DNA of 64,000 nt from Rebecca billardiae RCC1528 (GCA_965240325.2 OZ251241.1:558001-622000); one strand, 5' to 3'; counted from the first letter of the stretch, positions 11,314 through 22,179 are shown. Notes: generated from the letters alone by a model not told the origin. Program-made: numbers and translations.

Positions 11314-11472
11314 AAAAAGTTATCCATACACTGATGAATCATAGCGCGCAGTAAAACCAACCGTACCATACGGCGTTATTTACCCCGTTCTCGCCACTCG
11401 CCTCGACGCAGCTCCCGACGCGTCAAACCGGCCGCCCCTGTCCCCCCCGCCCCGCCAAGCCACTTTCATCAA

Positions 11473-12855
11473 ATGGACCACGGGCCGACCGACGCAGACG
11501 CGGTGCCCGCGGCGCTGTACGTGCGTCCGCAACAGGTCGCCGTGCACGGCGAGTATCCCAATTTGCACCTCGAGCGTTTGCTCTGGTCGTTCAACCGCGA
11601 CTTTCGCGTGAAGTGGTCGGTGTCCCATGGCTGGCCCACGATCGTTGCGGGGGCAGAGCAGCGCGGGAGCCTCTTCGCGGTGGCGTTCGTCGACGAAGAC
11701 GCGGTGCCCGAGAAGTTCAAGACGCGGGGCCTCCGCGCCGCCGACCTGCTCGCCGATCGCATCGTCTGGGTCGAGCGCGCACAGAGCCCGTCCGCGGTGA
11801 TCCCGATCATGGGCGAGTCTGCGCTCATCCTTGACCGGCCGCTCTCCTTCGACAAGTTCTGCGTGGCGTGCGCCAAGATGCTTGCGCCGAGCATCGCCCC
11901 ATTCGCAGGCCGCTTCGAGTACCACACCTTCGACGTGCTGCAGGACATCTGGTCGGAGGCCGAGGTCGCGGAGCGCGAGACGCCCGCGCCGCTCGCGCGG
12001 TACACACTCGACGCCGTTTTGGATGCCAAGCGCACCGAGGCGCTGGTCGTGACGCGGCGGACGCCGTCGTACTCGCTGCTGTACGCGAATGGCGCCTTCT
12101 GGGACAAGATCGGCTGGGAGCGCGGCTCGACCACCGGCCAGAGCCTCGCCTTCCTGCAGGGGCCGCAGACGCAGCTGGACGTGCTGAGGGGCTTGCACGA
12201 GGCCCTCGAGTCTGAGCACATGCGCGATCACTCGGACGGCGAGTGGGTGGGCACGCTGGTGAACTACACGCAGCAGGGGCAGCCCTTCTCGAACAGGCTG
12301 GTCGTGACGCCGTGCACGGACGCGTCGCTCTTCATCGGCCGCGTCTGCGTGGGCGAGGACGCGCACGCCAACCCGGCGCCCGCCAGCGCCGACCCGGCAC
12401 CTGAGACGGTGCGGCAGGCGCCCGCCGCCGTCGCCGAGCCGATGGACGAGGTCTTCGCGCAGGCGATGGAGCGCGTGCTGCTGGACACGTCGGCGAATGT
12501 GGTCATCACCAAGGCGCAGCCACCGTTCTCCATCGTCCACGTCAACGACGCGTGGTGCGAGCTCTGCGACTTTCGCCCGGACGAGGTCTGCGGCAAGACG
12601 CTTCGCACCATCCAGGGCCCATGCACGTCCGATGCGACTGTCGCCGAGAACATGGCGCGGCTGCTCGAGCAGAAGACGACAGTGGAGATGACGCTCACAA
12701 ACTACAAGAAGGGGGGCGTGCCCTTCCGCAACCGCGTGGAAGTCGAGCCCATCTGCGATGCACACGGAGAGGTGCGCTACATGGTGGGGCGCCTGAACGA
12801 GGCGGCCGACCAATCTGGGCTGCCTGCGGGCCCTGCGGCCGTGCTTGTTGATTGA
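11473..12855 (+). CDS. Tandem PAS/LOV-like protein lacking the photoactive cysteines
   Basis: Single-exon frame of 460 residues from ATG 11473. Residues ~188-293 and ~335-442 are two PAS domains of LOV type. Each has the G-x-x-x-x-x-[LI]-Q-G-P helix (222-231 and 374-383) and the N-Y-x-x-x-G-x-P-F-x-N-R strand (264-275 and 410-421) that binds flavin in true LOV domains. In canonical LOV the helix reads G-x-N-C-R-F-L-Q; here it is G-Q-S-L-A-F-L-Q and G-K-T-L-R-T-I-Q, so both adduct-forming Cys are Leu. Residues ~1-165 have a receiver-like alternation of strands (F-A-V-A-F-V-D-E-D; A-L-I-L-D-R-P-L) but no secure family match. No kinase, bZIP or other output domain is present. Likely a signalling or scaffold protein that may bind flavin without the usual photocycle. 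Confidence 0.75.
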   Translation: MDHGPTDADAVPAALYVRPQQVAVHGEYPNLHLERLLWSFNRDFRVKWSVSHGWPTIVAGAEQRGSLFAVAFVDEDAVPEKFKTRGLRAADLLADRIVWVERAQSPSAVIPIMGESALILDRPLSFDKFCVACAKMLAPSIAPFAGRFEYHTFDVLQDIWSEAEVAERETPAPLARYTLDAVLDAKRTEALVVTRRTPSYSLLYANGAFWDKIGWERGSTTGQSLAFLQGPQTQLDVLRGLHEALESEHMRDHSDGEWVGTLVNYTQQGQPFSNRLVVTPCTDASLFIGRVCVGEDAHANPAPASADPAPETVRQAPAAVAEPMDEVFAQAMERVLLDTSANVVITKAQPPFSIVHVNDAWCELCDFRPDEVCGKTLRTIQGPCTSDATVAENMARLLEQKTTVEMTLTNYKKGGVPFRNRVEVEPICDAHGEVRYMVGRLNEAADQSGLPAGPAAVLVD

Positions 12856-14056
12856 CGTACGACTTGATGCCACTGACAGCTGAATCAGGTATATATCGGC
12901 ATCGATCATCACGCGCGCGCGATGATGACCGCCGCCCGCAGATGCCATGATCTGCCGCAGATGTGAGATGATGCGCTGCGCGTAGCTTATCAGATATTCA
13001 TATCGCATGCATGACGAAATATGATGAATATATATGTACCGAGATCGGACGAGAATCCGAGATATATATGCCGGACCGGACTGTCCGGCCTCGTCCGGGA
13101 CCGGGACCGGTAGATCAGAGGGGTCAGAGCCCCACTGGGGGGTGCGTGGCCCAAAATCCAACTTCCTGTCGTCTTGAGATGAGGCTCTCAAACTTCGGGA
13201 CATGTGGCAATATTCGCCTGAAATGAGCTGATGGGGTCACGCTGACAAGTTTTGCGAAAAAATGTCGTCATACATATATATACTGATGATGGAGATATAC
13301 GACCTCAATATCGACGCGATCTCGGCAACATTAGTAGGGGAGATACACGATCTCCAAGGTGATCTAGCTCGCTATTTGCACCAGAATCGCACCGTCTAGA
13401 TCACATTTTGGCAGTCTGAAATTGGCACAGGCCGGATTCTACACCCTGGAATTAAGCCTGCTAAACGAACTTAAACGGACTCAAACAGTTACAAACCGAG
13501 GATATATTCCATATATTTCGAGATTTCGGGAGATTGTGTCACTCGGGAGTGTAACGGTCGGAGCTCTGCATGACCCCACTACGGGACCGGAGCGACTCAG
13601 ACTACCGGACGTCGACGACCGTCGCGGCTGCCGGCTGGCGCTGCCGGTGAGTGGGCTGCATAGTGCATGGCGGCTGTGGCGCTGCAGGCAGCGGAGCCGA
13701 GGCGCTGACAGCAGCAATAACCTTGGCACCGAGTGTCGATCATCTATCAGAGCATCATCATGAAGACAGATGTCATGAAGTGATCAGTCATGGACTCTAC
13801 CCCGGCTACGATGACCGAAGTGTCTGATTCTGCATGTGCCTGAACCCACTCAACGGGCAGTCACTCAACCCACGGGCACGGGCCGGCGACGCGGGCGACG
13901 GCGTCATCACGGCGTGCACCAGCGCGGTCCCTGGAGGCCTGCGGTGCCGTGGATATGACGACGCGGCCTGACCGCTGACGCACGCGCCGTCCCAGAGCAG
14001 CGCTCGAGCGCGCCAGCTGCGGGAGACGAACCCACAAAGCGGCGGCACGGTCACGG
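12856..14056. other. Intergenic, no gene seen
   Basis: Low-GC stretches with ATATAT-rich patches (12890, 13030, 13270) and short palindromes such as CCGGACCGGACTGTCCGG near 13070-13090. Frames at 13422-13763 and 13806-14160 lack family features and are probably chance. Confidence 0.5.
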
Positions 14057-14668
14057 TCAGTCGGCCATGTCTTTGAGCGCGTTCGCCTGCATCTTCTGCC
14101 GCTCACGGATCTTTCGCATGGCCGCTGACTCGGCAACGTCCTCGTCGCCATGGCCGCCACCCTCAGCGAGGGGGTCCGTCACCGCGTACATGTCGTCCGT
14201 GCCGGCGGCCATCCGCGGCTCCGGCTTGCCCGGCTCGAGCTTGTGCTGCAGCAGCGACGAGCCGCGCTTCATGGTCTGCTCGAACATTTGCATCTTGAGC
14301 AGTGTCTCCTGTGCGCGGTCCTTCTTGGTGAGCGACTTGAGCTGGCGCGCTTTGGAGACATAGCGCGCGCGTCGAGCCTCGAGCTCGCTCTGCGAGCTGC
14401 CTCGCCCTCCGTCGGCGCCGCCGGGCTGACGGCTGGCATCGGCCCCGGCGTCGTCGTCCTCGTCGTCGCTGTCCGCTGCGCCCTTCCCACGCCACTTCCA
14501 GCCCGAGCCGCCGGGCGCGGCTGTCTGCTTGAGCTCACGCTTCAGGGCTTCGAACTCGGTGCGGCTCTCAGCCGCGCTCTGCGCAGCGCGGTGCTGCGCC
14601 TTGCGCAACTGGGCCTGCTGCCGCATCCGCTCAGCGAACTGCGCGCCCGCCTCGTCCACTTCTTGCGG

Positions 14669-14699
<31 letters not shown>

Positions 14700-15664
14700 G
14701 GCGGTGCGCCGGGCGGTGCGCCCGGCGCGCCCGACTCCTCACGGCTTGCATCTGCTCTGCTGTCGGCGTGTATCGCACTCGACGCGGCGGCGGCAGAGGC
14801 GTCCGCGCGCAGCCGCGCCTCCGCATGGCCCGCCGCGCGCGCAACCGCCGCCTTCATCGCCGCGGCCCCGCTCTGCGCGCTCACCGTTGGCTCAACAGCT
14901 GGCTGCGACGAGAGGCGTGGGTCGGCAAGGGCATCGTGCACGCTCTTGCCCTTGGCGCGCACACCGGTCGGCTGCGCCTCGGTCGGCGCCTCCTCCTCGT
15001 CGCCGAAGGAGAGCAGGCTCGTGTTCTTCTTGCGCCGCTTACGCTTGACCTCCGACTCAGCCCCCTCCCCGCCCCGCTCATCCGCCCCGCCGCCCGCCGC
15101 CGCCGCGTCCGTCCGCTTGGGCAGCGCGCGTGGCACGATGTCCTCGAACGGGTCAAAGAGCACCTCGGCGGCGGTCACGCGCGGCGGGTAGAGCGGACGG
15201 TCGTTCTCGCCCGTCTCGAGGTCGCCGAAGCGGTTGAGGTTGTACATCGAGTTGCCCGTCACTTTGCCGAAGATTGTGTGCCGCCGGTCCAGCCAGTCGC
15301 ACCTGTCGAGCGTGATGAAGAACTGCGAGCCGTTCGAGTTGGGCCGATCGTTGGCCATCGCGACGATGCCTCGATGCGTGAAGCGGAGGCGGCCGTGGAA
15401 CTCGTCTTCGAACGGGCGGCCGTACACGGACTCGCCACCATTGCCAGTGCCAGTTGGATCGCCCGTCTGCGCCATGAAGTCCTTGATCACACGGTGGAAC
15501 TCCAGCCCGTCGTAATAGCCCTCCATGCACAGCTGCACAAAGTTGCGGCACGCCTTGGGCGCCTCCTTCGGCCAGAGCTCCACGTCGAGCGGCCCAAAGG
15601 TGGTGTGCAGGACGACCTTGCCCTTGGTCGCTGGCTCTGTCGCGTACACATTGAGCGCCGACAT
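14057..15664 (-). CDS. CWC27: Spliceosome-associated cyclophilin CWC27
   Basis: Intronless frame of 535 residues from ATG 15664; an upstream in-frame ATG at 15730 would add 22 residues, but alignment to CWC27 favours M-S-A-L-N-V-Y. Residues ~1-175 are a cyclophilin fold with F-H-R-V-I-K-D-F-M-A-Q-T-G-D-P-T-G-T-G, the CWC27-specific N-G-G-E-S-V-Y-G and S-Q-F-F-I-T-L-D-R-C-D-W-L-D. The Arg of F-H-R-V and the Trp of D-W-L-D correspond to the cyclophilin A catalytic Arg and substrate-pocket Trp; human CWC27 has Glu instead of Trp. A charged, coiled region with a 14-Pro run and the conserved tail K-D-R-A-Q-E-T-L-L-K-M follow. CWC27 joins CWC22 and eIF4A3 in the activated spliceosome. Confidence 0.92.
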
Positions 15665-16886
15665 TGACGCTAGCCCGCAGCGGTGGCTGTGCGTAGGTCG
15701 CGCGACCGACGCGGAAATGGCCGCCGCCACGGGGCGCTCGAATCACGAGTCACGACTGACTCGAAATACTCGATCAGCCGATGGAGCGCTCGCTCGTTGG
15801 AACTTGAAACTTGAGCCAAGATGAAACTTGAGCCCGCATTTCCTAGCGAAGTGCCCCATCTTGGCGTGGCTGGCACGCTCGGCACACGCTCCTGAGCGCT
15901 CGCTTCGCGGTGCGACAGGCCTTGGGCAGCCCAGGCAGACATGCCGCGACCGAATTACCGGGCCATGCGCGCACCACATCCGCGCTACATGGCCTGCGCG
16001 CTGGACGACTGAGAGTCAACGCCGAACCATTGCGATGCATTCCATTGCCCCGCATGCACCCCGAGTCACCTTCAGAGGGCGTCGACGAGCGCAGAGCGGG
16101 TGCGTGGGATTTCGACCAACTCGTGTACCTTCTTGCAACAAAGCACCAGCGGCGAGGTCGCAAGCCGAACCTTGACCAGCTGTGGAACTTGGCCGGCAGC
16201 AAAACCACCGCTTGCGGCACCGGATCAAGTTAGCAGCTTGCGAGGAGGAGGTGCGGTGCGCGTCCGCGGCTGGCGAGAGGCGTCCGGGCCGTGCCGTTCT
16301 CGGCCGCGCCCGCGCGCTTCCCGCCGCCGCCGGCCCCGTGTACGCCCGTCGTCGCCCTCGCCGCGTGGGCGAGTAAACCGTGCAATACTACCGGATTCTA
16401 ACTCTACGCGAGCTACATACATAAATATTGATCCGATACATTACGGGTACAAGTTCGGCAGTTCACTACTGCATGCTACAACTTGAACTTACTCAGCAGT
16501 GCTCATTACATGAGCCTGAGGGCAGAGGGCATGGGCGACGGGTCAGGCATGCCGCTGCCAGCCAATGGGCTTCAATCCCATTGAACCACCAGGGGGGCAG
16601 CGGCCACCACCCCACCGCCGCGACCGTGCCACCATTATTATTATTATAAAATTCATGACCGTGGTCCCGCTCCCGGTGGCGGCGCGGTGCCCGTGGGGCG
16701 CCGTCCCGCCCGGGGCCGAAGCTGCACAGAAGGCTCCGTGTCCGTCGAGCCCAAGAGTTGAACGAATGCCGCCACGTGGGGCGTGGGCATGACGCGTGCG
16801 TGCGCGAAGCCGCATTTCGAGCGGCTCCCGGCCGCAACGCGCGCCCGGCGCGCCCTCCGGCGCGCCACGCTGCTGGAGTCGTGGGG
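15665..16886. other. Intergenic between CWC27 and AMT
   Basis: Upstream of CWC27 and downstream of the ammonium transporter, both on the minus strand. No conserved frame or RNA gene seen. A short ATTATTATTATTATA run lies near 16632. Confidence 0.5.
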
Positions 16887-18224
16887 TTACGTGTGCGCCT
16901 TGTTCTCGTACGCGTCGCCGCCGTGCTTGGAGACGTCCATGCCCATCTCCTCGACCTCGGGCGGCACGCGAAGGATACCCGCCGCCTTGAGCCCGCCGAA
17001 CATGAGCGACGACATCACGAGCACCCACAGGATCTCGAGGATGAGCGCGACGATCTGCGCGCCGAGCAGGGTGCCGTTGCCGCTCGCCGCATAGATGAAG
17101 CCATGCCGGCCGTCCAGGTTGTACGAGTACTCGGGCTTGGCAAAGACGCCGACGGCGAGCACGCCCCAGCAGCCGCACGCGCCGTGCACGGCGAACGCGT
17201 CGAGCGGGTCGTCGATCTTCAACTTGACCATCAGGATCGACGCGCTCGTGAACACGAAGCCGCCGATGATGCCGATCAGAATCGCTGCCCACGGCGTGAC
17301 GACGACGCAGCCGGCCGTGATCGACACCAGGCCGCCGAGCACGCCGTTCACGACGGCCGCGGGGTCCCAGAAGTGCGAGTACATGTAGGCGTTGGCGATG
17401 ACGGTGAGGCCCGCGACGCCTGCCGACAGCGTGGTCGTCACGCACACACGTGCCAGGTCGCGCGCGTACGGCACGCCGACCGCGAAGACCGAGAGCGTCG
17501 AGCCGCCGTTGAAGCCGTACCAGCCGACCCACAGGATGAAGGCGCCGAGCACGGTGAGCACGGTGCTGTGCCCGGGCATGGCCTGGGGGTAGCCGTTGGC
17601 GTCGTAGCGGCCGATGCGCGGGCCGAGGAAGAACGCGCCCACCGCAGCGGCGATGCCGCCCGTCATGTGCACGACGCCCGAGCCCGCAAAGTCGACGCAG
17701 CCGCCGAGCAGCGGCCTGCCCGACGTGTTGAACGCGGACAGCATGCCCTCCGAGTCCCAGACCCAGTGCACGACGACGGGGTAGATGAAGCCCGTGATGA
17801 TGCACGAGTAGATCAGGTACGCCCCCAGCGCGCAGCGCTCCGCCACGCCGCCCGAGACGATCGTCGCAGCCGCGGCCGCAAACGTGAACTGGAAGAACCA
17901 GCCCGCCCAATCGTAGCCCTCGGCGGTGTAGTCAGCACCCCAGTCGGTGTAGTGCACAGCGAAGCTGCTGGGACCAGAGCCGATGAATGAGTTGTCATTC
18001 GAGTCGCCGTACGCGAAGCCGTAGCCGACCAGGTACCAGATCAGCGCGCCGAGGCACGCGTCGAGCATGTTCTTGAGCAGGATGTTCTTCGTGTTCTTCG
18101 CGCGCACGGAGCCAGCCTCGAGCATGCCGAAGCCCGCCTGCATGAAGAAGACGAGCACGCCCGCCCAGATCAGGTAGAACGTGTCGCCCTTCGCGGCGAC
18201 AGACAGCGCCGGATCCGTCGCCAT
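16887..18224 (-). CDS. Ammonium transporter, AMT1 type
   Basis: Intronless, 445 residues from ATG 18224. About eleven hydrophobic segments follow an extracellular N-terminus (D-T-F-Y-L-I-W-A-G-V-L-V-F-F-M-Q-A-G-F-G). The AMT signature D-F-A-G-S-G-V-V-H-M-T-G-G is intact, as are A-K-N-T-K-N-I-L-L-K-N and H-G-A-C-G-C-W-G-V-L-A-V-G. These carry the pore Asp and twin-His environment that deprotonates and moves ammonium across the plasma membrane. The cytosolic tail ends shortly after P-P-E-V-E-E-M-G-M-D-V-S-K-H-G-G-D-A-Y, similar to the regulatory C-terminal helix of plant AMT1, though no phospho-site can be assigned. Confidence 0.95.
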   Translation of the reverse strand: MATDPALSVAAKGDTFYLIWAGVLVFFMQAGFGMLEAGSVRAKNTKNILLKNMLDACLGALIWYLVGYGFAYGDSNDNSFIGSGPSSFAVHYTDWGADYTAEGYDWAGWFFQFTFAAAAATIVSGGVAERCALGAYLIYSCIITGFIYPVVVHWVWDSEGMLSAFNTSGRPLLGGCVDFAGSGVVHMTGGIAAAVGAFFLGPRIGRYDANGYPQAMPGHSTVLTVLGAFILWVGWYGFNGGSTLSVFAVGVPYARDLARVCVTTTLSAGVAGLTVIANAYMYSHFWDPAAVVNGVLGGLVSITAGCVVVTPWAAILIGIIGGFVFTSASILMVKLKIDDPLDAFAVHGACGCWGVLAVGVFAKPEYSYNLDGRHGFIYAASGNGTLLGAQIVALILEILWVLVMSSLMFGGLKAAGILRVPPEVEEMGMDVSKHGGDAYENKAHT

Positions 18225-19325
18225 GGTGCCGAAGAAAAAAGGCGCTGCTGCAGGTTTAGACCCACCCTCGGCTCAGGTCCCGATGCCGCCCCACCAGTTT
18301 CGAGCAGGGGCGGGCCCGCGCGGTCCAGATTTCGAGCGGCGCGGCTCCCCGAGCGAGCGACCAAGCGGCGCACTGCTTTTCGGTTGCGAACGGGCGGGGG
18401 GCGCTTACCCAGAACGGCCAATCTGTTAGGCGGCGCCTTCCAGTATTCGATTCAGGGTCTAGGCTTACAGAGAAAAGTCCGAGCAGTTCAAAATGGATAC
18501 GTACGTGTTTTGAATGTACAACATCATGGCGGTCAGAAATCAGAAATAGCCGGCCGTAGAGCTCGTTCCAGGCGCAGCTCGAGTTGAGCGCACACCTGCG
18601 CTCACGTTTGAGTCCGGAACCAGTGCGAGCGATCGTTCCGGACTTGTTGTTGGGAGAACCGGATTATGGCGGTAAGCAGCCGGCGCCGCCTCTGCTGCCG
18701 AGTGCGGACCCGCACAGGGTCCGAGAGAGCAGAGAGGAGTGACCCTGCCCAGCGCCCACGACCAGCTGGCAGCCGCATCACGCAGTTGCTAGAGGCACGC
18801 TTGCTTCCGCTGAGCCAGGTGGACGCTCTTGAGCCAGCTGACCAAAACCTTAGCCTGTGCCCACGGCGGCAGCCGGCGGCCGTACTTCGCCTGACAGCTG
18901 CGAGGCACTACATAAACCGCACTATAGGGCGCAATGTGTTGAATACCCGTTGACCTGCTTTCCTAAACTGTCAGCCTCGTCGATTGTTTCGAGGGCTGCC
19001 GAGTGCCGACCCGGCACCCGCGTCGCAATCGCCGGGTCACATCGCGAGCCTTCGTCGGACCCGCGGGTCCCGGAAGAGGCGCGGAGCTGGCGAGCGGCGC
19101 TAGCCCGCGAGCTTAATCGCCGACCGGGTCATCCAAGCTTGGTAGGCTGGGGCTGCGCACAGCCGTCGCTCAACCGATGCGGACGCGTTGCGAGCCAGCG
19201 GCGCGGGGCCACACGCGGCAAGCGGCGCGCCCTCGAGGTGGATCCAGAGCACCGCAGCTGCGCAGCAGTCCGGATGGTCTTGCGCGATCGACGGCGGACG
19301 CGCGCGCGAGCGCCGCGCGCGAGGG
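18225..19325. other. Intergenic, divergent spacer AMT/CSN3
   Basis: About 1.1 kb between the divergent ammonium transporter and CSN3 starts. It must hold both promoters, but no TATA-like or other element stands out. The in-frame extension of CSN3 upstream to 19188 looks non-coding (Arg/Ala/Gly-rich). Confidence 0.5.
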
Positions 19326-20759
19326 ATGGAGGCGCTCGTGGCAGCGATCACGCGGCCAGCGGGCTCGGAGGAGGAGCTCAAGGCGCTGTGCGCGACACTG
19401 CGCAGCCAGGAGGAGATCCTCTTTCGCAACGTCCTGCAGCTCGACGAGATCGCGCAGACGCTCACCGCGCCCGGGCACACGCTCGGCCTGGTCTTCGTGC
19501 TCAACGTGCGCGCGAACGCGCTCACCAACCAGAACACGCCGCTCACCCGCAAGTTCATGGAGCACTGCCGCGCGCTGCTGCTGAACGCAGACCGGGCGCA
19601 GGTCGCGTTCGCCCCTCTCGAGTTCTCGCGCGTGTGCAGCAAGTACCTGTCGTTTGCCATGCAGGCGGAGAGCCCGCTGCATGCCGTGCGCCCGCTGGTC
19701 AACGCCGCCTACCTGCTGCAGCCGGCGCCGACGCACTTCACGCCCGTGCACCCGATGGCGCTCCTGGCGTGTATTCTCGCCAAGTGCTACCACGCCGCCG
19801 CGCCGCTGGTCGAGCAGCCGCTCGTGCACGTGGACGCAGCGCGCACGGCGGTGGGCGTGTCGGACGTTCTGCTGCACCACTACTACGGCGGCATCGCCCT
19901 CGTCGGGCTCAAGCGGCACAAGGCGGCGCTCGCGTCGTTCCAGCTGGTGATCGCGGCGCCGACGGTGGTGGTCAACTCGATCATCGTCGAGGCGCACAAG
20001 AAGTGGCTGCTGTGCTGGCTCATCGCCCACAAGCGCGCGCCCGTGCTACCCAAGTACTGCGCGACCGTGATCGGCCGACACGCCAAGTCTGGCGCGGCGC
20101 CGTACACCGAGCTCGCCGCGGCGTTCACGTCGCGCGACCGCGTGGAGTTCGAGAAGACGGTGGCGAAGCACGCGGCCGTCTTCGAGAAGGACAGCAACAT
20201 GGGCCTGGTGAAGCAGTGCGCTGTCGCCTTCACCAAGTGCGCGCCGCGCCGCGCCGCGGCGGCCGCCGCCGGCCGCCGCCGACCGCGCATGCAACCGCGC
20301 ACGCATCGCCTGCCACCTCACCGCCACCCCTGCGCGCGCGCACGCGCGCGCTCGCCGCGCAGGGACTGCATCGAGCGATTGACGCGCACGTACGTGACGC
20401 TCTCGCTCGCGGACATCGCCGCCAGCGCCGGCCTCAGCGGCGCGGCCGAGGCCGAGGCGATGATCCTGCAGATGGTCGAGGGCGGCGAGATCGCGGCCCA
20501 GATCGACCGCGTGCACAGCATGGCCTCGTTCGACACGACGGCGGGCGCGGCGAAGGGCGGGGTGAGCGATGCGGCGGAGACAAAGGCGGCGCTGGACGCG
20601 CGGCTCGAGCAGGCCATGCAGCTCACGCAGAAACTGCGCGCACTGCACGATGAGCTCGCCGGCGACGCCAACTACATACAGAAGACCACCGAGCGCGCCG
20701 ACCGCGCGGGTGGCCGGTGGGCCGCCGGCGAGCGCGGCGACGACGTGGCGATGATGTGA
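19326..20759 (+). CDS. CSN3: COP9 signalosome subunit 3
   Basis: Exons 19326-20236 and 20363-20759 encode 435 residues, against 423 in human CSN3. The intron 20237-20362 (126 bp) starts GTGCGCGCCG and ends CCGCGCAG. It is a multiple of three with no stop, so an unspliced message also stays open. TPR/helical repeats include H-H-Y-Y-G-G-I-A-L-V-G-L-K. The PCI winged helix right after the intron (T-Y-V-T-L-S-L-A-D-I-A, then A-E-A-M-I-L-Q-M-V-E-G-G-E-I) aligns closely with the human T-L-S-L-Q-D-M-A and Q-E-A-E segments. CSN3 is a scaffold of the cullin-deneddylating complex. ATG 19326 is chosen because conservation begins there. Confidence 0.9.
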   Translation: MEALVAAITRPAGSEEELKALCATLRSQEEILFRNVLQLDEIAQTLTAPGHTLGLVFVLNVRANALTNQNTPLTRKFMEHCRALLLNADRAQVAFAPLEFSRVCSKYLSFAMQAESPLHAVRPLVNAAYLLQPAPTHFTPVHPMALLACILAKCYHAAAPLVEQPLVHVDAARTAVGVSDVLLHHYYGGIALVGLKRHKAALASFQLVIAAPTVVVNSIIVEAHKKWLLCWLIAHKRAPVLPKYCATVIGRHAKSGAAPYTELAAAFTSRDRVEFEKTVAKHAAVFEKDSNMGLVKQCAVAFTKCAPRRAAAAAAGRRRPRMQPRTHRLPPHRHPCARARARSPRRDCIERLTRTYVTLSLADIAASAGLSGAAEAEAMILQMVEGGEIAAQIDRVHSMASFDTTAGAAKGGVSDAAETKAALDARLEQAMQLTQKLRALHDELAGDANYIQKTTERADRAGGRWAAGERGDDVAMM

Positions 20760-21573
20760 GAGAGCGCGCACATTATCCTTGGCGCGGCGCTGGCCATGTC
20801 CCCCCCCCCCCGCGCGGCAGCGACGCACGGCGGGGCTTATGGGGTGCAATCGTCTGCGGTCGTGCCCGCGGCGTGCATCGTGTCTGCGGCGTCGTCAGTA
20901 TCACTATCACTTATCAGCCACTCGCAAGTGCTGCGCGGTCGATCCGCGATGCCCACAGCCCCCGCCCACAGGCACAGCACTGCTGTCGTCAGCAGCCGAA
21001 TTATGCGTGCGCAAGCAGCCAGTGTGCCACGCGCATGCATGAGACTGTCAGTCATAACATGTGACCCGCACGACGATGTCCCAACTCCCAAGTATAAGCT
21101 CCGACGGGCTGTGGCGCAGCCGGGCGGCGCCGGCGGCTGGCGGGGGCCCAGGGCCCGAGGCCGAGCCCGCCCGAGGCGGGCGAGGCCGGCGGCCGCGGGG
21201 CGGCGGTGCACGGCCTGATGGGGCTGCCACGGTCGCGGCAAAGTCGGCATCAACATCAAGGCTCAGCCGTCGTCAGGCACCGCCATGGCTCAAGTCTCGG
21301 CGGCACAGGACACGTCCAGCATGCTGGTGTCGAGGCATCGCCTGGCTCGAGCAGGCTGGCCAGCATCGCGCCACCTCTCATGGCTCGCGCTCTGCCTCGC
21401 CGTCCGTCCGTCGACCTCACCCGTCAGGGCGGCGCTCACAGCAAATGCGCCGGCAATGGAGACCAGATGCAAGAGCTGCGGTATCGGCGCGGCATCCGGC
21501 AAGCCCATCGCCGAAGCCTTGTGCAGGCGCTGCCCGTCCCATGCACGCGCGCGCAGCGCGCCATCACGTAGCT
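20760..21573. other. Intergenic, convergent spacer CSN3/LSM3
   Basis: Between the 3' ends of convergent genes. A C-rich run lies at about 20800-20812. No conserved frame seen; GC-rich frames at 21061-21560 are not protein-like. Confidence 0.5.
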
Positions 21574-21981
21574 TCAGCCCGTCCGCAGCGGTGGCGAGAC
21601 GAGGATGACCGCATCGCCACGCACGAAGAGCATCTCCACCTGCCGCTTGGTGGTCTTGATGATCTCCTCGTATGTCTCCTCGTCGATGTCGTACGTTGTG
21701 ATTGTCTCCTCAACATCACCCATGACCATGTTCAGATGTTGGTCGAACGCCTGTGTGGGGCAGGCATTGCAGAGCGCACCGAGTCAGGGCAAATGGTGCG
21801 CAGCGCAAAGGCGGGGGTCGCGAGCGCGCACATGCAGTTTGCCACGGAGCTCGCGGTCGTGCCGAAGCTTGACGTATATCCGCTCGTCCAGACTGAGGCG
21901 AATCAGGTCGAGCGGCTCCTCCACCACCGACGTCGCGCCGCCGGGCTGTGCAGCCCCCTGCGTCGAGGACACGGCCGCCAT
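21574..21981 (-). CDS. LSM3: U6 snRNA-associated Sm-like protein LSm3
   Basis: Exons 21981-21832 and 21750-21574 encode 108 residues (human 102). The intron 21751-21831 (81 bp) starts GTGCGCGCTC and ends CCACACAG. Exon 1 carries [18 protein letters not shown] and R-E-L-R-G-K-L-H (Sm1). Exon 2 carries [16 protein letters not shown] and [13 protein letters not shown] (Sm2 with the RGD-type motif). LSm3 is part of the LSm2-8 ring on U6 snRNA and of LSm1-7 in mRNA decay. The gene was hidden because each exon sits in a different frame. It is divergent from the RNF185-like gene, with 198 bp between starts. Confidence 0.95.
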
Positions 21982-22179
21982 CCCGGTTGCTGGTCGCTCC
22001 GCCGAACACGCGACCGCGCGCGCGGGCTTGCGCCTCCGCCTTGTCTCGTCATCGCAGCAAGGCCCCCGCTGCCGATCGCACGGCACCGGAGCCAATCACA
22101 GCGCGAGCTCAAGCGGCGCAGCGCGAAGGACGGCGTCCCAATAATCGGAAGCCAAGCAGGAGGCGGTACCCCTGTTAGC

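Noticed and set aside
21061-22179. In-frame upstream extension of the RING gene
   Set aside because: It covers the LSM3 gene on the opposite strand and has no conserved sequence; ATG 22180 directly precedes conserved RING sequence.
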